A DNA stretch of 64,000 nucleotides from Collybia mongolica (Eukaryota; Basidiomycota; Agaricomycetes; Agaricales; Clitocybaceae). The stretch is taken from positions 744,001 to 808,000 of the forward strand of contig JAAXNY010000012.1 in assembly GCA_013420905.1 (NCBI GenBank), written 5' to 3'. A program made the position numbers and the translations under genes. Shown here in pieces: positions 1-11,029 of the stretch. The number at the start of each line of letters is the position of its first letter. Position 1 is the stretch's first letter. The notes beneath the pieces were generated by a model. That model saw only the letters and a program-made list of their open reading frames with translations. It was not told the origin of the DNA and made no database searches.

Positions 1-44
1 GCAATCTAATCAGTACGAAAACAAAGAAGGAACCAAAACAAGAC

Positions 45-3000
45 TCACTCTCCCCGCTCACTGCGTTCGCCACTATAGTCCGCATCGCCTCCCCTCCCCT
101 CCAAAGGCTTCCTGATCTCCCGCGAATTCCACTGGCGTGGAAGACTCCACGTAGCAACGATATTATCCCGACCCGTCAACTCCATAGGCGCTTCCACCGT
201 CTGGGTCAACCCCGACCTCGACCTGCTCGATGACCGTGCATGCCCGTATCCACCCGCACTGGATGAGGGAGATCCACTTAACCTGCCTGCGCCTCCCAAC
301 CCAGGTAAAGATATACTTGTCGCACCAAGAGCCGCAGACGCCAAGCCTTGTTCCTTCGAACGCAGCTCGACAGTGCACCTCCGCAATGACAACGTCCCGT
401 CGGTTGGATCGAAAAGGAGGATATCCTGGAAATTGGTAGGACGGCGGCGGAGTGGTCGGGGAGAAGTGGGTGGCGACGTGCCGGAATCTGCTGATGCCGT
501 ACTCAACGAAGGCGCCGCCGTTGCAGAAGGAAGAAGGTTGCTGGAGAGGGTCGACTCGTTGGACTTGATGAACGTGAATGCAAGCGGCGCTCTCTGCTGC
601 TCTGGTCCCGGAGTCTTGGCAACTCGGAGCCTGATGACGGGGCCCAAGTCTGTCGGAACAGGCTGCTGGAAAATCGAAAGAGACATCGTAGGTACATTCA
701 TCATACACTCGATATAGAGACTTACCAATTCCGGCACGTCCCTCACCCTCCCCTCCAAATGGCTTCTATGGTCCGGCTTTCCACCATACTGGTTCACCGC
801 GAACACATGGACCGTCCTCTTCCTCGTCCCAATGGCAATCCACCTCCCATCCCCCGCCCAATCCGCACCCTCCACAACAGCAGATGTCCTTCCTCTCCTC
901 AGATCGTAAACATGCCAAGGCGTCCGCGCCTCCCTCCTCCCACCCCCAGTCGCCCCGGAAATAGAAGTCCTCTTTGACCTCCCTTCCCCACCCCCACCCG
1001 CAGAACCGATACCACAACCAACGACAGGAACAGGCCGAACCTGATACACCTGCAACACCTGCCCATCCCTAGGCGCCACCATGACCGAACACCCATCAGG
1101 CGAAAATGTCAGCCCAGCAATAGGCCGATCCTTCGACACCACAAATTCCGCCACCTTGGCCAGTTCCCCACCACCCGCTCCCAACGTCGCCAAATCCACC
1201 ACAGTCACATAACACCCGCCCTCCAGACCGCCCGTCGGGCCCAACCCCCTCAAATACTTCCCTACCCCCGATCCCAAGCCCCCAGCATCTCCATCCCCAG
1301 GCGAGCCTGAGATCGACGAGGTCGTCGTCCCGGAGTACCTCCGCTCACGCTTCCGCCGCTCTTCCTCCTCCCGCACCCCTACATCCACATCCGCCGGCGC
1401 ACTCCGCGAGAAGAACCGGTTCGTCAGCCCCCCCACGCCCCCTCCTACACCCGGATCACCACCGCTCACTCGGCTCCGGGCAGCGGACACCGCCAGCCCG
1501 CCAAGAGTCCTCATCCCGCTCAGCACGCTGCCCCCCACCCGCAGCGCAGCGTTCCCTAGCTCCGCCTGGGTTGTCGGCAGCCCAAGCCCCCCCGCCACGG
1601 ACGACCCTCCGCTGCTCGATCTTTTCCCGGTGCTCGCTGACGTTCCAGCAGCAACCCCGATAGTAGGAACGGTGGATGTAGGCGAAGACGTGCGAGATCC
1701 CGGGGGCGCGGGCGAGGCGTACGCCAGGAGCCGATGAGATAAGGCAAACACGGGCTTCGGATGTTCCTGGTATTGTGGCGCCTGCTGATGCTGCAGCTGC
1801 CCTGGGTACTGCGAGGGCTGCTGGTGTTGGTACTGATGCTGGCCCTGGCCCTGACCACTCCCCGCACGCGGGTCTAATAATAATGCAGAATGTAATGCTA
1901 CAGGGTTGTTGTTATTGTTGTTGCGTTGGTGGTAGATATTGAAGTGGGTATCCGCGTTGTCATAGTTATAGTTATTATTGTACAAGTTCCTGCCTGGGTT
2001 CGTGTTCATGTTCGTGTGGGTGGGGTTAAAGCGGTTATTATACGACCCCGCAAAGGCATTAGACAGCATCGCCGTTGCTGTAGTGGCGGCCCCGTATGCC
2101 GTGGTGGCAGCCCCCATTGCCGTGGTTGGCAACACCGCCGAAGCTGCGGCTGACGCAGAGGTGGCGAACCCGGAAGCCGGACCTTGGGCCCCAGGATAGC
2201 CAGAAGTTGGTGGGGCGTAAGCTACCAGAGCTTCGGACCGAACGTGTGCAAGGAGGACAAACGTCTCGGCTGACAGAACAGTGAGGCTAGGAGGTGAGGC
2301 AGCACTCTACGTTGCAACGGCAAAATGTCAGCTTCTACTCCTCTCAAATAGGTATCAAGACATACAATGACGATGAACTTCTCATTGGCCTCGAACGAGA
2401 CAGGCACACCTTCCCATGCTTTCTTTGGCCCTCCCCCAAGTTCGGACAGCTCAATACGCCGCACAACACGGCAGAGCTCCAGAGAATAGACGAATAGGAT
2501 CCCACCCGTCTGTCCGCCCCTCGGGCCCTCCGTCCTGGGCAAAAACAAAACCGTCAGCATATATCCACCTCCACGTCAAAGAAGAACAAACTCACAGTAT
2601 CCCAACCACAGCACCGTCCCCAGGCCCGCGGAGGACGCTTGCATGCACCACACGGCCCGCAGCCTCCCACTCGCTCGGCGCCGCCCCCTCAGGCGCCACA
2701 ACCTCATCCCCAACCTTCACGCTCAGCACCTCCTCCACTGCATCCAGCATGGAGCAGTCCCACACCTGAAGCGCATGTTCGTATCCGACGAACAGCAGGC
2801 GACGATCCTCCCCCTCACCAACCTTGTGCTGCCCACCCGGGGATAAACGGACGTAGTCCCAGTGTGCCCACAATGCCTCCCCATCTCTATCCTCACCTCC
2901 GTCTCCCCCTCGTACCCTAGGCCCACCTCGCTCGCCAACCCCTCTGGTGCCGTATGAGACTCCACCAGGCGCAGAGTATCCACCACCATATCCACCTCCG

Positions 3001-4124
3001 GCACCGGCGACACCGAGGTCCACCACCGCTGGTGCACCTGTTGAGAGCTGCGTGAACGGCAGTGGTGCGGAGAAGCGCTTGTTCCTCGGAGAGATTGCCT
3101 TCACCGGGCTCACCGGTGTGTTTGATGCGTTCGAGGACTTCGATGACGTGACTGGACTAATAGGAGTGACTGTATGCGCGGTGGCCTTCACAGGACGTGA
3201 AGGTGCTTCTAAGACATCAGAAGCGAACGTAGTTGGGGGGTTCACTGGCTCTGCACGCGGGGAAGTGGTAACGTTATGGACCACGGCCGCCGGACTTAAG
3301 GACGTTGAAGGGTCACGGCGCCTGGAAAGGACAGCTTGGGGAGCTGAAGCGGCCTCCATAGGTTCGGAAGGGGCCTCCGCCACAGGGCCGGAAGAGGTCT
3401 TGGATGCCGTGCGTGCGCCACTCTTGCGTGCTCTGGCGCCTGAAGATGCAGAGCCACGTCTCATGGCCTGTGCAAGCCCGGATCCGGCAGGGCTTTCATC
3501 CACAACGTTCCTATATGCGCGCGCGCTCGACACTACGTCTCTTGCGCCACCATTCCCGGCGTCTCCGTAGCCAGATGCGAACCGATGAGGCGGCGGCACA
3601 GGGAGAGGCACGGGCGACAATGGGACTGGTGAATCCAGTACTGGTAAGGATACGGGGACTCGTGCTGGCGAAGGCGATGGTGACTGCGCCGGAGAAACAG
3701 ATATCCGTGCTGGAGATGCTGGTTCGAACGCTGGTTTTGTCATTTCCGCCGACGGGGACAATATGTTCACCGCCGGCAAAGCCGGAGATCCAGCGTCCCC
3801 GAGTGTCCCATAAGCATCAAACATGCTATCCAGCACGTCATGAGAGGGCCCGTGCGCTGGGGAGGAAGGTTCCGGAACATTCGTTTCAACCAGATCATGC
3901 GGATTGGTGGCGTAGGGCTCCCAAAGTGTTGATGCTTGGCCTAAGGCATCGTACCCAGGTCTTGTATCGTAGTTCGAGAACTCTTCAAATGATAAGGCGG
4001 GTGGGGAGTGCTGGGCGCCCCCCGTCGGTATTAGTGGAGGTTCAAAGCTGTGGGAAGAGTCAGAAATCGAATTGATAACGGTTTGAGATTGAGCTCTGAG
4101 AACGAAACGACTTGGACGGGGCAT
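45..4124 (-). CDS. BCAS3-like WD40 (beta-propeller) protein, four exons
   Basis: Four exons fit on the minus strand: 4124-2596, 2534-2366, about 2264-726, and 665-45, giving roughly 1285 aa. The N-terminal 430 residues are low-complexity and rich in Ser, Pro and Ala. The propeller begins near 'WAHWDYVRL' and 'LLFVGYEHALQVWD', continues through 'GGILFVYSLELCRVVRRIEL' and 'VAEFVVSKDRPIAGLTFSPDG', and ends near 'WIAIGTRKRTVHVFAVNQYGG'. These blocks match the BCAS3/Atg18-related WD40 family. Family knowledge links BCAS3 to phosphoinositide binding and autophagosome sites; the role here is inferred. The start at 4124 (MPRPSR) is the first methionine near the conserved frame; upstream methionines lie in promoter-like DNA. 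Intron 666-725 is a multiple of three without a stop, so retention would add 20 residues. The exon 2/3 junction is uncertain. The C-terminus lies near the window edge and may continue by another splice. Confidence 0.72.
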
Positions 4125-4298
4125 CAAGGAAGAACGAGAGTATCTAGTGAAGGATGAAAGGAGAAATGATAGTGAATATGATGAACGAAGGGCATATAGG
4201 AGCGATTGAATCATGGAACTGCGCTGCGAGGCCGGAACTGGTACGGCGTATACAGTGCGTGAGGAGGCAGTGCGATAAGCGAAAGAAGAAACTGCGGC

Positions 4299-4665
4299 GA
4301 TCGACACAAAGCGAAATCAAAGAAGGGCGGAAGAAGGATAAAGAAGTACAAGTATAAAGTTGAGCTTGACATACAATGGAGGTGGGGAGGGCAACGAGCC
4401 AGAAGATAACGCTGGAGATGGTTCAGAAGTGGCTTCGGCGCTGTACAAAAAAAATAGATCAGAGATTGAATGGAAAATGCTCTGAAGTCGAGCTTTGAGC
4501 GTGGCATTAAGTAGACACGTTGACAGGAGAAAATGATATTGAAGAGGGTTTGAAATTGGTGAAGCCCACAAACGTGGACTGCACGTGTAGGGTGGTACGA
4601 GAAGATAATCACGGTAATGAAGGAAGGAAAGGTACCGTGGTGATCGACACAAAGTGGTATCAAAG
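4299..4665. repeat. Direct repeat pair upstream of the BCAS3-like gene
   Basis: The motif GATCGACACAAAG followed by an A/T-rich step and ATCAAAGAA occurs at 4299-4324 and again at 4640-4665 in the same orientation, 341 bp apart. Both copies lie upstream of the BCAS3-like start. They may be a duplicated regulatory site or a relic of local duplication. No function can be read from the sequence. Confidence 0.5.
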
Positions 4666-4702
4666 AAAGATGGGGGGACACGAAAACATTGAACCAAACT
4701 TA

Positions 4703-4854
4703 CTTCATATGTCCTTCAAACGCCCCAAGGTCAAGAAGCGGGAGTTCAGCTGGGGTCTCGATGGTGGGGGTTTGCGGCTCTACTGGCGTAGCGACTGTGG
4801 ACTGATGACGGGACGACTTGGAAGAGCGGGCATTGCGGCTGGAGCGGGAGGGCA
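4703..4854 (-). CDS. Possible first exon of an unidentified gene
   Basis: An ATG at 4854 opens a 51-residue frame, beginning MPSRSSRNARSS and ending GAFEGHMK, that runs straight into the strong donor GTAAGTTT. It is Ser/Arg-rich, then Pro/Thr/Glu-rich, which looks like protein rather than chance. I could not find an acceptor that joins it in frame to the BCAS3-like exon downstream, so it is either an alternative 5' exon with an unseen splice or the leftover of another gene. Confidence 0.3.
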
Positions 4855-4859
4855 TTAAT

Positions 4860-5559
4860 GTAGTAGAAAGACGTTATAGTGGTTGTACAGTTGCTTGAAG
4901 TTGAAGAGTGTATTGAGTGGATTGTAAGGTTTAATATGAGTTGGGTCGAATGGATAAAGGTCGAGTCGAGTCGAGTCAGAAAGGAATTGAAAGGGCGATA
5001 AGTAGATAAGAGAGGCAAGAGGGGTCCGTTGTAACTGAATGCAACGAGTTGTCAGTGTCCTATAATGAAGACGTTGAAGTACTTCAAGTTCTATTAGATT
5101 CGAGAGTGAGGTTGGGTGATTTGCAGTGGTGGTTGTTAGCAGGAACAACGCCGAGCTCGGACCCTGCGCCGTCAACCCCACAGACTCGGCGTTATCCAAA
5201 TGGAGTAACTCCGATCGACTTTCCCCAACTTCTACCGCGTCATGCCATTTTTCGGACCTTCGCCACCAACAAACTAGCGGAACAGCAATTCGTCATTATT
5301 TAAATCCAAAAGTCTATTACAACTATACTAACATCATTATACTCCACTGAACTCCTCGTTATCCTACTACAAAAAACACTGATCACGTTCAAACCACTTC
5401 TTTCGGATTAGGATATAAGCATTAGACAACTCAGCTTTCAGCGTCAAGTGATTGATGTATCACTCGGAAGCCTTAAGGTGCCGGTAAGGTATGCCTCTTA
5501 CGAAAATTAGGGTTCCTATCTCACCACGCGTTGTAGAATGCCCTTAATAGCCCTCCACG
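4860..5559. other. Intergenic region without a recognised gene
   Basis: No frame here resembles a known protein. The stretch contains A/T-rich segments such as TATTTAAATCC near 5298 and three GTCGA repeats near 4970. It separates the BCAS3-like gene from the duplicated membrane-protein cluster. Confidence 0.5.
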
Positions 5560-6335
5560 CCCTTGCCCTTGATGCATTAGCATGCCTGATGAATGATCCA
5601 CGCCGCCATATTACACTATAGCTCACGACTATCGCCTGTTCGGAACAAGGGTTAGTCCTCAAGGTCCCTTCTGAATCGTACCTTGTTGGCAAATCGCTCA
5701 CCACCATACACCCTGCCAACCCAGGATTAGCCGTGCCGTAAGTGTCCGGATTCATGCCCAACGCCTCGCACGCAACTCCAAGTTCAACCCCACTTTCTCC
5801 ATCACGGACCCAGGTCACTATGGACACTCTGAACGCCGTCTCCCTAACGTCGAAGGAACCCCCTTTTTTCACTCCGCACGGATTCCGCACCCATCATCAC
5901 TCAGCGTTAGCTAGCCGAACTCGTGCGACCAAACCAACCAACACCAATCTTCGGCGAACACTTCGGCCAGGTCGCGCATACAATCACACAGAAATCCTCC
6001 TCCCCGCGCCGACTGTGTAATCCGGTAATTTAGCGCTACAAGCATTGGAAAAATACTGAAGACTTGATTGGGCAACTCGAAATGCCGGTCACACGTCGCT
6101 CAAATTCCCGGAGTTCTGAACACGAGAAAATTAAGATTAAGCGTAGATCCGCAAAGAAGGGCTCTGTAATGACAGTGACACAAGATGACCGACAGGAAGT
6201 TCTGTTAAGGCCCAACAAAACTAAACTAAACGCCACCCGGCCCCAAGGTCATGAACTCTCCAATACTTCTCCTAAACAAAACCACACAGCACTGCAACTC
6301 GAGCGCCCGCTCTCCATTCCTCTAGACGCCTAAGA
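5560..6335. repeat. Duplicated 3' flank of the PPxY membrane-protein genes, copy A
   Basis: This flank aligns by eye with 11690-12434 downstream of paralogue B. Shared landmarks in the same order are CCTGATGAATGAT, AGAACAA or GGAACAA, CACTCCGCACG, AATGACAGT followed by GATGACCGA or GAATGACCGA, and CCTAAACAAA followed by CCGCACA or CCACACA. The duplication unit therefore covers about 0.75 kb beyond the coding region, showing that the genes arose by segmental tandem duplication. Confidence 0.65.
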
Positions 6336-7427
6336 TCAGGCAGGCATCGGCTCAATCACACTCTCAGTATAACCCGACATGACACGGGAACTCGCCCTTG
6401 TCCTCACCAAATGTGACCTCGACAGGTCGGGCATCGCCTCGAAGACACTCTCGGTGTAATTCGACGCCCTCGTCGTCCTCCCCGACCGCGTCACCGAAAG
6501 ATCAGAGTATGCCGGCGGTGACGTACTCCGCGCCGTGCCCGGGTACGACGGCAGCGTCGACACCGACACTGGGTATAAGGAATCTGAATACATCGTCGAC
6601 GGCCGCGACGCCTCAGGACCAGCGCTGGTGGGATGCCAGCGTGTGGACCATGACGCTGGCCGAGTCGGGAGGGAGTTTACGGTTCTCGGAGTCGTTATCG
6701 AAGCTAGTGACGCCCTATCACCAACACTGGATGCCTGTCGACATGCGGGCGTGGACGGCGTGGTAGGACCGTAAATCGTCAAGACCTGGGTTCGGATATC
6801 CGACTCCGGTATTATGATAGAAAGTCGTGGGGGTGATGGCCCCGGCGCCGCGTCCGGTGCTTGTTCTTCAGCTCTCACTTCTATTGCTGATCGTGCATTT
6901 TCTTCATCATTCTCCGCAGCTGTATGTGACGCCTGTGCTCCAGCTTCTGAGCCGGTAGATACCGACGTTGGTTGCTCTAACAGCCGCCCTACGTTTTCTG
7001 TCGCTGCATCCTCACGAGCATCCTGGTCCGTACCAGCTTCTGAGCCGGTAGATACTGGTGTTGGTTGCTCTACTGGCCCCCCTACGTTTTCTGTCGCTGC
7101 ATCCTGGTCCGTTCCAGCTTCTGAGCCGATAGATACTGATGTTGATTGCTCTACTGGCCCCCCTACGTTTTCTGTCGCTGCGTCCGCCCCAGCGTCCTGG
7201 TCCGTCCGCCTCTGGGGCTGGAGTGAGGACCTGCCCCTTGCCGTTCCTGTGCCTGTGCTTCGATCCAGAAGCACCACGTACTCAACCTGGCCCCTTGAAA
7301 GGCCTCCTTTGTTTCCCAGCTCAATATCCTTCTCCTTCCTGGCTCTGATTCTATAGCAGCAGAAACATACTCCGAACCCGAAGAGCATTAGGCCATTAAT
7401 AACAACCACCACCTCGAAACCTTCCAT
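6336..7427 (-). CDS. Single-pass membrane protein with C-terminal PPxY motif, paralogue A
   Basis: An uninterrupted 363-aa frame. Residues 4-25 are a hydrophobic segment, followed by a basic stretch (RIRARKEKD), so the protein is probably a type III or signal-anchored membrane protein with a long cytosolic tail. The tail holds three tandem repeats of about 27-31 residues (TENVGGPVEQ...STGSEAGTDQD), a Ser/Thr/Pro-rich part, and the family signature TMYSDSLYPVS, SYPGTARS, then SPPAYS at about 303-308. The motif YTESVxExMP occurs twice at the C-terminus. PPAY fits the PPxY ligand of WW domains of Rsp5/Nedd4 ubiquitin ligases; a role as a ligase adaptor is inference. Paralogues lie at 8145-8760, 12435-13280 and, split, at 14048-14510 plus 30566-30869. 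Confidence 0.65.
   Translation of the reverse strand: MEGFEVVVVINGLMLFGFGVCFCCYRIRARKEKDIELGNKGGLSRGQVEYVVLLDRSTGTGTARGRSSLQPQRRTDQDAGADAATENVGGPVEQSTSVSIGSEAGTDQDAATENVGGPVEQPTPVSTGSEAGTDQDAREDAATENVGRLLEQPTSVSTGSEAGAQASHTAAENDEENARSAIEVRAEEQAPDAAPGPSPPRLSIIIPESDIRTQVLTIYGPTTPSTPACRQASSVGDRASLASITTPRTVNSLPTRPASWSTRWHPTSAGPEASRPSTMYSDSLYPVSVSTLPSYPGTARSTSPPAYSDLSVTRSGRTTRASNYTESVFEAMPDLSRSHLVRTRASSRVMSGYTESVIEPMPA
6945..7200 (-). repeat. In-frame coding minisatellite in paralogue A
   Basis: Three head-to-tail units of about 81-93 bp share CCAGCTTCTGAGCCG, GTAGATAC, GGTTGCTCTA and CCTACGTTTTCTGTCGCTGC. The unit lengths are multiples of three, so the frame is kept. Paralogues B and C/D carry only one corresponding unit, so the array expanded in this copy. 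Confidence 0.75.
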
Positions 7428-8144
7428 GCCGGTAGACAGGGGATTACTGTTCGAGTGGAAAATCTACGTTATGGAGGGTGGATCGATGTATACGCAGCGG
7501 TGCTCTCGTTTCCAGTCGTGGTTCGCCCTCGCTGAGGGAGATGAGTGGTTCCAGAAGATGGGGTGCCCGCCGATTCGGTGTGGGTGTACATCTTAATGCG
7601 GTGCTGGGCGCCTATCAGCCAATGACTGGTGAGATCATGGTACAGTTTTTAGCTGCTGTTCCAAAATAATCAGAAGCGTGAGATGAATCACTTCTCCTTG
7701 AAGCAATCACTTTTGCTAGGCAGTTCGGCTTGATAGACCCTAAACAGTTTAGAGGACCTGTGTGGGGCGCACATTCAGAATGTCTGGATGAACAGGAGTA
7801 GTGCGTTTCCTTTTCTTGCACTGATGCTCCCACCTATACAAGGAAATGCCTTTCATTTGAGTGGGGGAAGGCACTTTCACACACCACCACACGCTTAGAA
7901 GCGCGTCACCATCATTTATCATGTCTAGCGGACAGGTTACGCTTTAGCTATGGTCGTGACATACATCAAGAAAGTTCAACACGATCTAGTGGTAACAACC
8001 CGGGACCATCCTTAAGACAACTTCCAGATCTCACGGATCCCATTCTGATTCCCAGATTCTTGGGTTCATCTCCACCTACTGCGCTAGACACCCACCTCCC
8101 ATAGATGTTTTCCCAGCATTTTCTAAAACATCAGAGAAAGAAAA
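7428..8144. other. Upstream flank of paralogue A, no gene seen
   Basis: The part just 5' of the start resembles the region 5' of the other family members. CTGGGCGCCTATCAG near 7606 recurs as CTAGGCGCCTATCAG near 31048. CAGTTTAGAGGACCTGTGT near 7746 recurs as CAGTTCAAAGGACCTGTGT near 13488. The duplicated promoter suggests that the copies started with similar expression. Confidence 0.5.
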
Positions 8145-8760
8145 GTTGAGGTTATATTACTGGAATGCCCAGCCACCAGGCCAAAGTTCTACACAGATTC
8201 GTTGCATCTCCCAAACAAAGCCGCACAGCACTTCTCGCACCTCTCGCACCCCCTTTCTAATCCTCCAGGCGTCGGCTCGCAGTATACTTCGCCAGAACGC
8301 GTCTCAACTCTCGGCACAACAAAATACGGAGGCAGCAATGCCCTCCGCGTGGGCCCCGGGTATCGCGGCAAGGACCAAGGTCAAACCTAGGACCTAGGTG
8401 TTCGGAATCTGCATACATCGTCGGCGGCCGCGGCGCCATAGTGCTGGTACTGCCGTTATTCTGGCGACCGGGCTGCGCCGCTGGTCGGGAATGAGGTATA
8501 TGCGTTCCAGAGTCATTGTTGAACGTCACACCGCTCTGTCTACAGGTGGTGTGGGGGGACCAGAACGTGTTGCAACTTGGCCACGCATATTTGCGCCCCT
8601 GATATCGGATGGCAAGTATCTGAATTGAAAGTCCTGTCGTTGCGTCCAACGTTTGCTCAGTTCCATTGATTGCCGCTTGGTTCGTCGTTGCCCACTGCTC
8701 TTTGCGGCACTCGTACTCCAGCTTTTGGGCCCGTTGATGTTGGTATCGGTCACTGCGCCT
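8145..8760 (-). pseudogene. Degenerate copy X of the PPxY membrane-protein family
   Basis: Minus-strand remnants retain RPPTMYADSEH, matching RPSTMYxDS of the intact copies, and DNA such as TCGGAATCTGCATACATCGTCGGCGGCCGCG, clearly related to the same region of paralogue A. The 3' side keeps AAACAAAGCCGCACAGCACT, as in the flanks of copies A and B. Frames are broken, and the transmembrane start and the PPxY segment are not preserved. It is a decayed tandem copy between A and B. Confidence 0.6.
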
Positions 8761-9062
8761 ACCCCCTACTAAAGGCCCTTTGAGCGACGGGTGATGAGCA
8801 TTGTTCCGGAAAAATCAGAGGTGTGAGACGAATTATGGATGGTCTGTCGGCTCTTAACCTCTTTCTCCGCGTCTTTATTTATCGGCGCGAATAGGATTGC
8901 GCAAGCACGTTCCTCTTCAACCTTCCAAAATTCTCTTATCCGATCCTCCTTGATCAGTGAATATAGCACATGCTCCGTACATAGGTCCATGTGCTACGTT
9001 GCTATCTTCTATCTCACTCTCCTCCTCCCGTTGTCTTCGCCTCCTCTTTTCCCCCTTTTTCG

Positions 9063-9826
9063 TCAAACTTCGATACCCATACTGAACTCGTAGATGTCGT
9101 TCAACGCAGCTACGAACCTTGGGTCGAAAATAGACATCCATGTCCCAGAATGTTTGGATTTTATCTGTAAGTCGTTTTGATCATTCCCTACGGGGTGGAC
9201 TTCGTTCCCGACCATACCAACTCCCAATACCCGTCCCGTCCATCTCTCACCCACCAAGTCCAGGTTGTCGATAACTTGTTGATAGATCCGAGCCTTCTCT
9301 GAACCTACTTCAATTAAAATTCTGATTATATCTGGCTTCGTGTTCTTATCTTTCGGGTGACCCCAGAATTGACAAACTGTAAAGTCCGGATATCTTTTAA
9401 CGCCATTAATGACTGCGGCGCCTAGACAAGGGATTCAGTGTGCTGTTAGTGCATGAATGGTTATCGTTCACCTTGAGAGTCAATGGATGAATGAGAACGG
9501 TGCCTTGAAGAAGTTCCTAAAGGTGGAACTATTCCAATCATTTCTACGTTCGAATCATCTGAGAAACAAATAGTCAAACTCTGACGGCCATAGGCCAAAG
9601 TAAGTATTGGAATGGGTCGGTAATCACCATTCAACTCCGCCATCTCCTCGCGCAGCAGGGCCTGGGGTTTGACGATAAAGTGTGAAGTTGGAAATTTATG
9701 ACCCTGGAGATAGGCGTTCAATGGACCATATATCTGAAATTGACTCCTTGGCGGAGCTGTTCGGAAGGAGTCCAAACGCGCTTGAAGGCGAGAGGGTAGG
9801 TTAGCCGCGGGATCAAATTTTGCCAT
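9063..9826 (-). CDS. Hypothetical 237-aa protein, two exons
   Basis: Exons 9826-9472 and 9421-9063 join cleanly (donor GTGAAC, acceptor TCTAG) to a 237-aa protein with its stop in frame. The N-terminal part (MAKFDPAANLPSRLQ, then FPTSHFIVKPQALLREEMAEL) leads into a C-terminal alpha/beta-looking part with RYPDFTVCQFW and IIRILIEVGSEKARIYQQVI. I do not recognise the family. The spacing of PDF and the strand IEVGSEK faintly recalls PD-(D/E)XK-type folds, but this is only a guess. Intact splicing and the absence of stops argue for a live gene. Confidence 0.55.
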
Positions 9827-9921
9827 GTTCTTACGAGTTGTGGACAGTGGAATGGTGAATTTGGAAATTCTTCTCTGTTTTTATAGTACATCCATGAACG
9901 AGGCGGGATAGATGTCTGTTA

Positions 9922-10320
9922 GCCAGAACAGTTGGTAGTAGTGGGTCCAGGACAATATGCGCCTACACAAGGGCAGTGACATAGCATGTCAGAAGAACTT
10001 CGAGGTAAAGAACTTATGTACAAGCCAAAAATTAATCATTTTCGTTGTTTACAAAAGGCGTAGAGGATTATGGTTGAAGAGGTTGGTAATGATGGGTCTA
10101 GGACAAGTACAGATAGGTGAGGGTCCAGGATGTGGTGCCGCATTCGAAATGGAGAACCCACAAGTAATCGTTGCCGTCCCTTACAAGACGCAGAATGGAG
10201 GACTATTATCGGAGCAATTGATAATGGTGGGTCCAGGACGACACACGGGTAGGCGAGGGTTGTGGCGTTCTGAGTACGAAGAATTGAGAATGAGGTTATT
10301 TACTGGACTCAAGAGTTAAG
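9922..10320. repeat. Degenerate tandem repeat of about 135-151 bp
   Basis: The motif TTGGTAGTAGTGGGTCCAGGA near 9932 recurs as TTGGTAATGATGGGTCTAGGA near 10083 and TTGATAATGGTGGGTCCAGGA near 10217. Each is followed by related purine-rich DNA, and a weaker echo lies near 10611. A 120-aa frame crosses the array but looks like a by-product of the repeat. Confidence 0.55.
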
Positions 10321-10972
10321 TACTAGAGCAATCCGGTTTCATTATTTTGTCACGTAAGCTGGTGACTTTGGCCTGACGAAAAGACTAGTTGGTATCACGG
10401 ACAATTTTGTGACTTCATCGCTTTGGAATGGCCGGTGGGCGTAAGACAACCGCGAAATTTCGGATCTTTCAGGGAGGCTTGTGGCGCATGACTGACAAAT
10501 CAAATTAAATGGTATAGTGGACGAGCCTTACCGAAAGGTGATACGTTGGGAGGGTTTCGACTTGAAGTACGGGAGGCACAGCCAAAAAATCGTCCCCTCC
10601 CCCACATGATAGTGATGGGGGCAGGTGCTTGTGGTATATTAAGCACAATAACGAGTAGCGGCTTGTACGTCTTGAGTTTCAATAACAAAAATGGATGGTC
10701 GATAAGCAGTGTGGCGACGAGGAAGCGATAGAAACTAGTAAAAATATGATCTTGCTAAAATGGTATGTGATGGAAATTCAGCCCTGATGCTCTGCAGTGC
10801 GGACAAGAACGGGAGAATGGACAAATTGATAACAAGCTCCCCAATAAGGATTTGAGTAATGTGGGGTGAAGACGAAAAAAAACGAAATGGGAAGTTGGCA
10901 CTGGCGATTTCCGAACGGATCCGTGTGACATGCGACATGTGAACTGTGTGACTGTCTCATCACGTTGGTATG

Positions 10973-10980
10973 TATAAAAG
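10973..10980 (+). promoter_or_regulatory. TATA box for the gene at 11030
   Basis: TATAAAAG lies 50 bp before the ATG at 11030 and follows A/C-poor DNA without genes. Its position supports 11030, rather than the ATG at 10970 that overlaps the box, as the translation start. Confidence 0.5.
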
Positions 10981-11029
10981 TGACAAAATCGTGATGAATT
11001 TCCCATTCAACTTGAACCAACAATTCAAC

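Noticed and set aside
2947..4075. Two long plus-strand open frames (207 and 223 aa)
   Set aside because: They are antisense to the Ser/Pro/Ala-rich first exon of the BCAS3-like gene; high G+C and biased codons keep the opposite strand open.
6814..7356. 180-aa plus-strand frame with repeats (SEPVDTDVGCS)
   Set aside because: It is the reverse reading of the coding minisatellite in paralogue A; the minus frame has the membrane segment and family motifs.
9957..10319. 120-aa plus-strand frame
   Set aside because: It runs through the tandem repeat and its repeated peptide follows from the DNA repeat; no start context or splice evidence.
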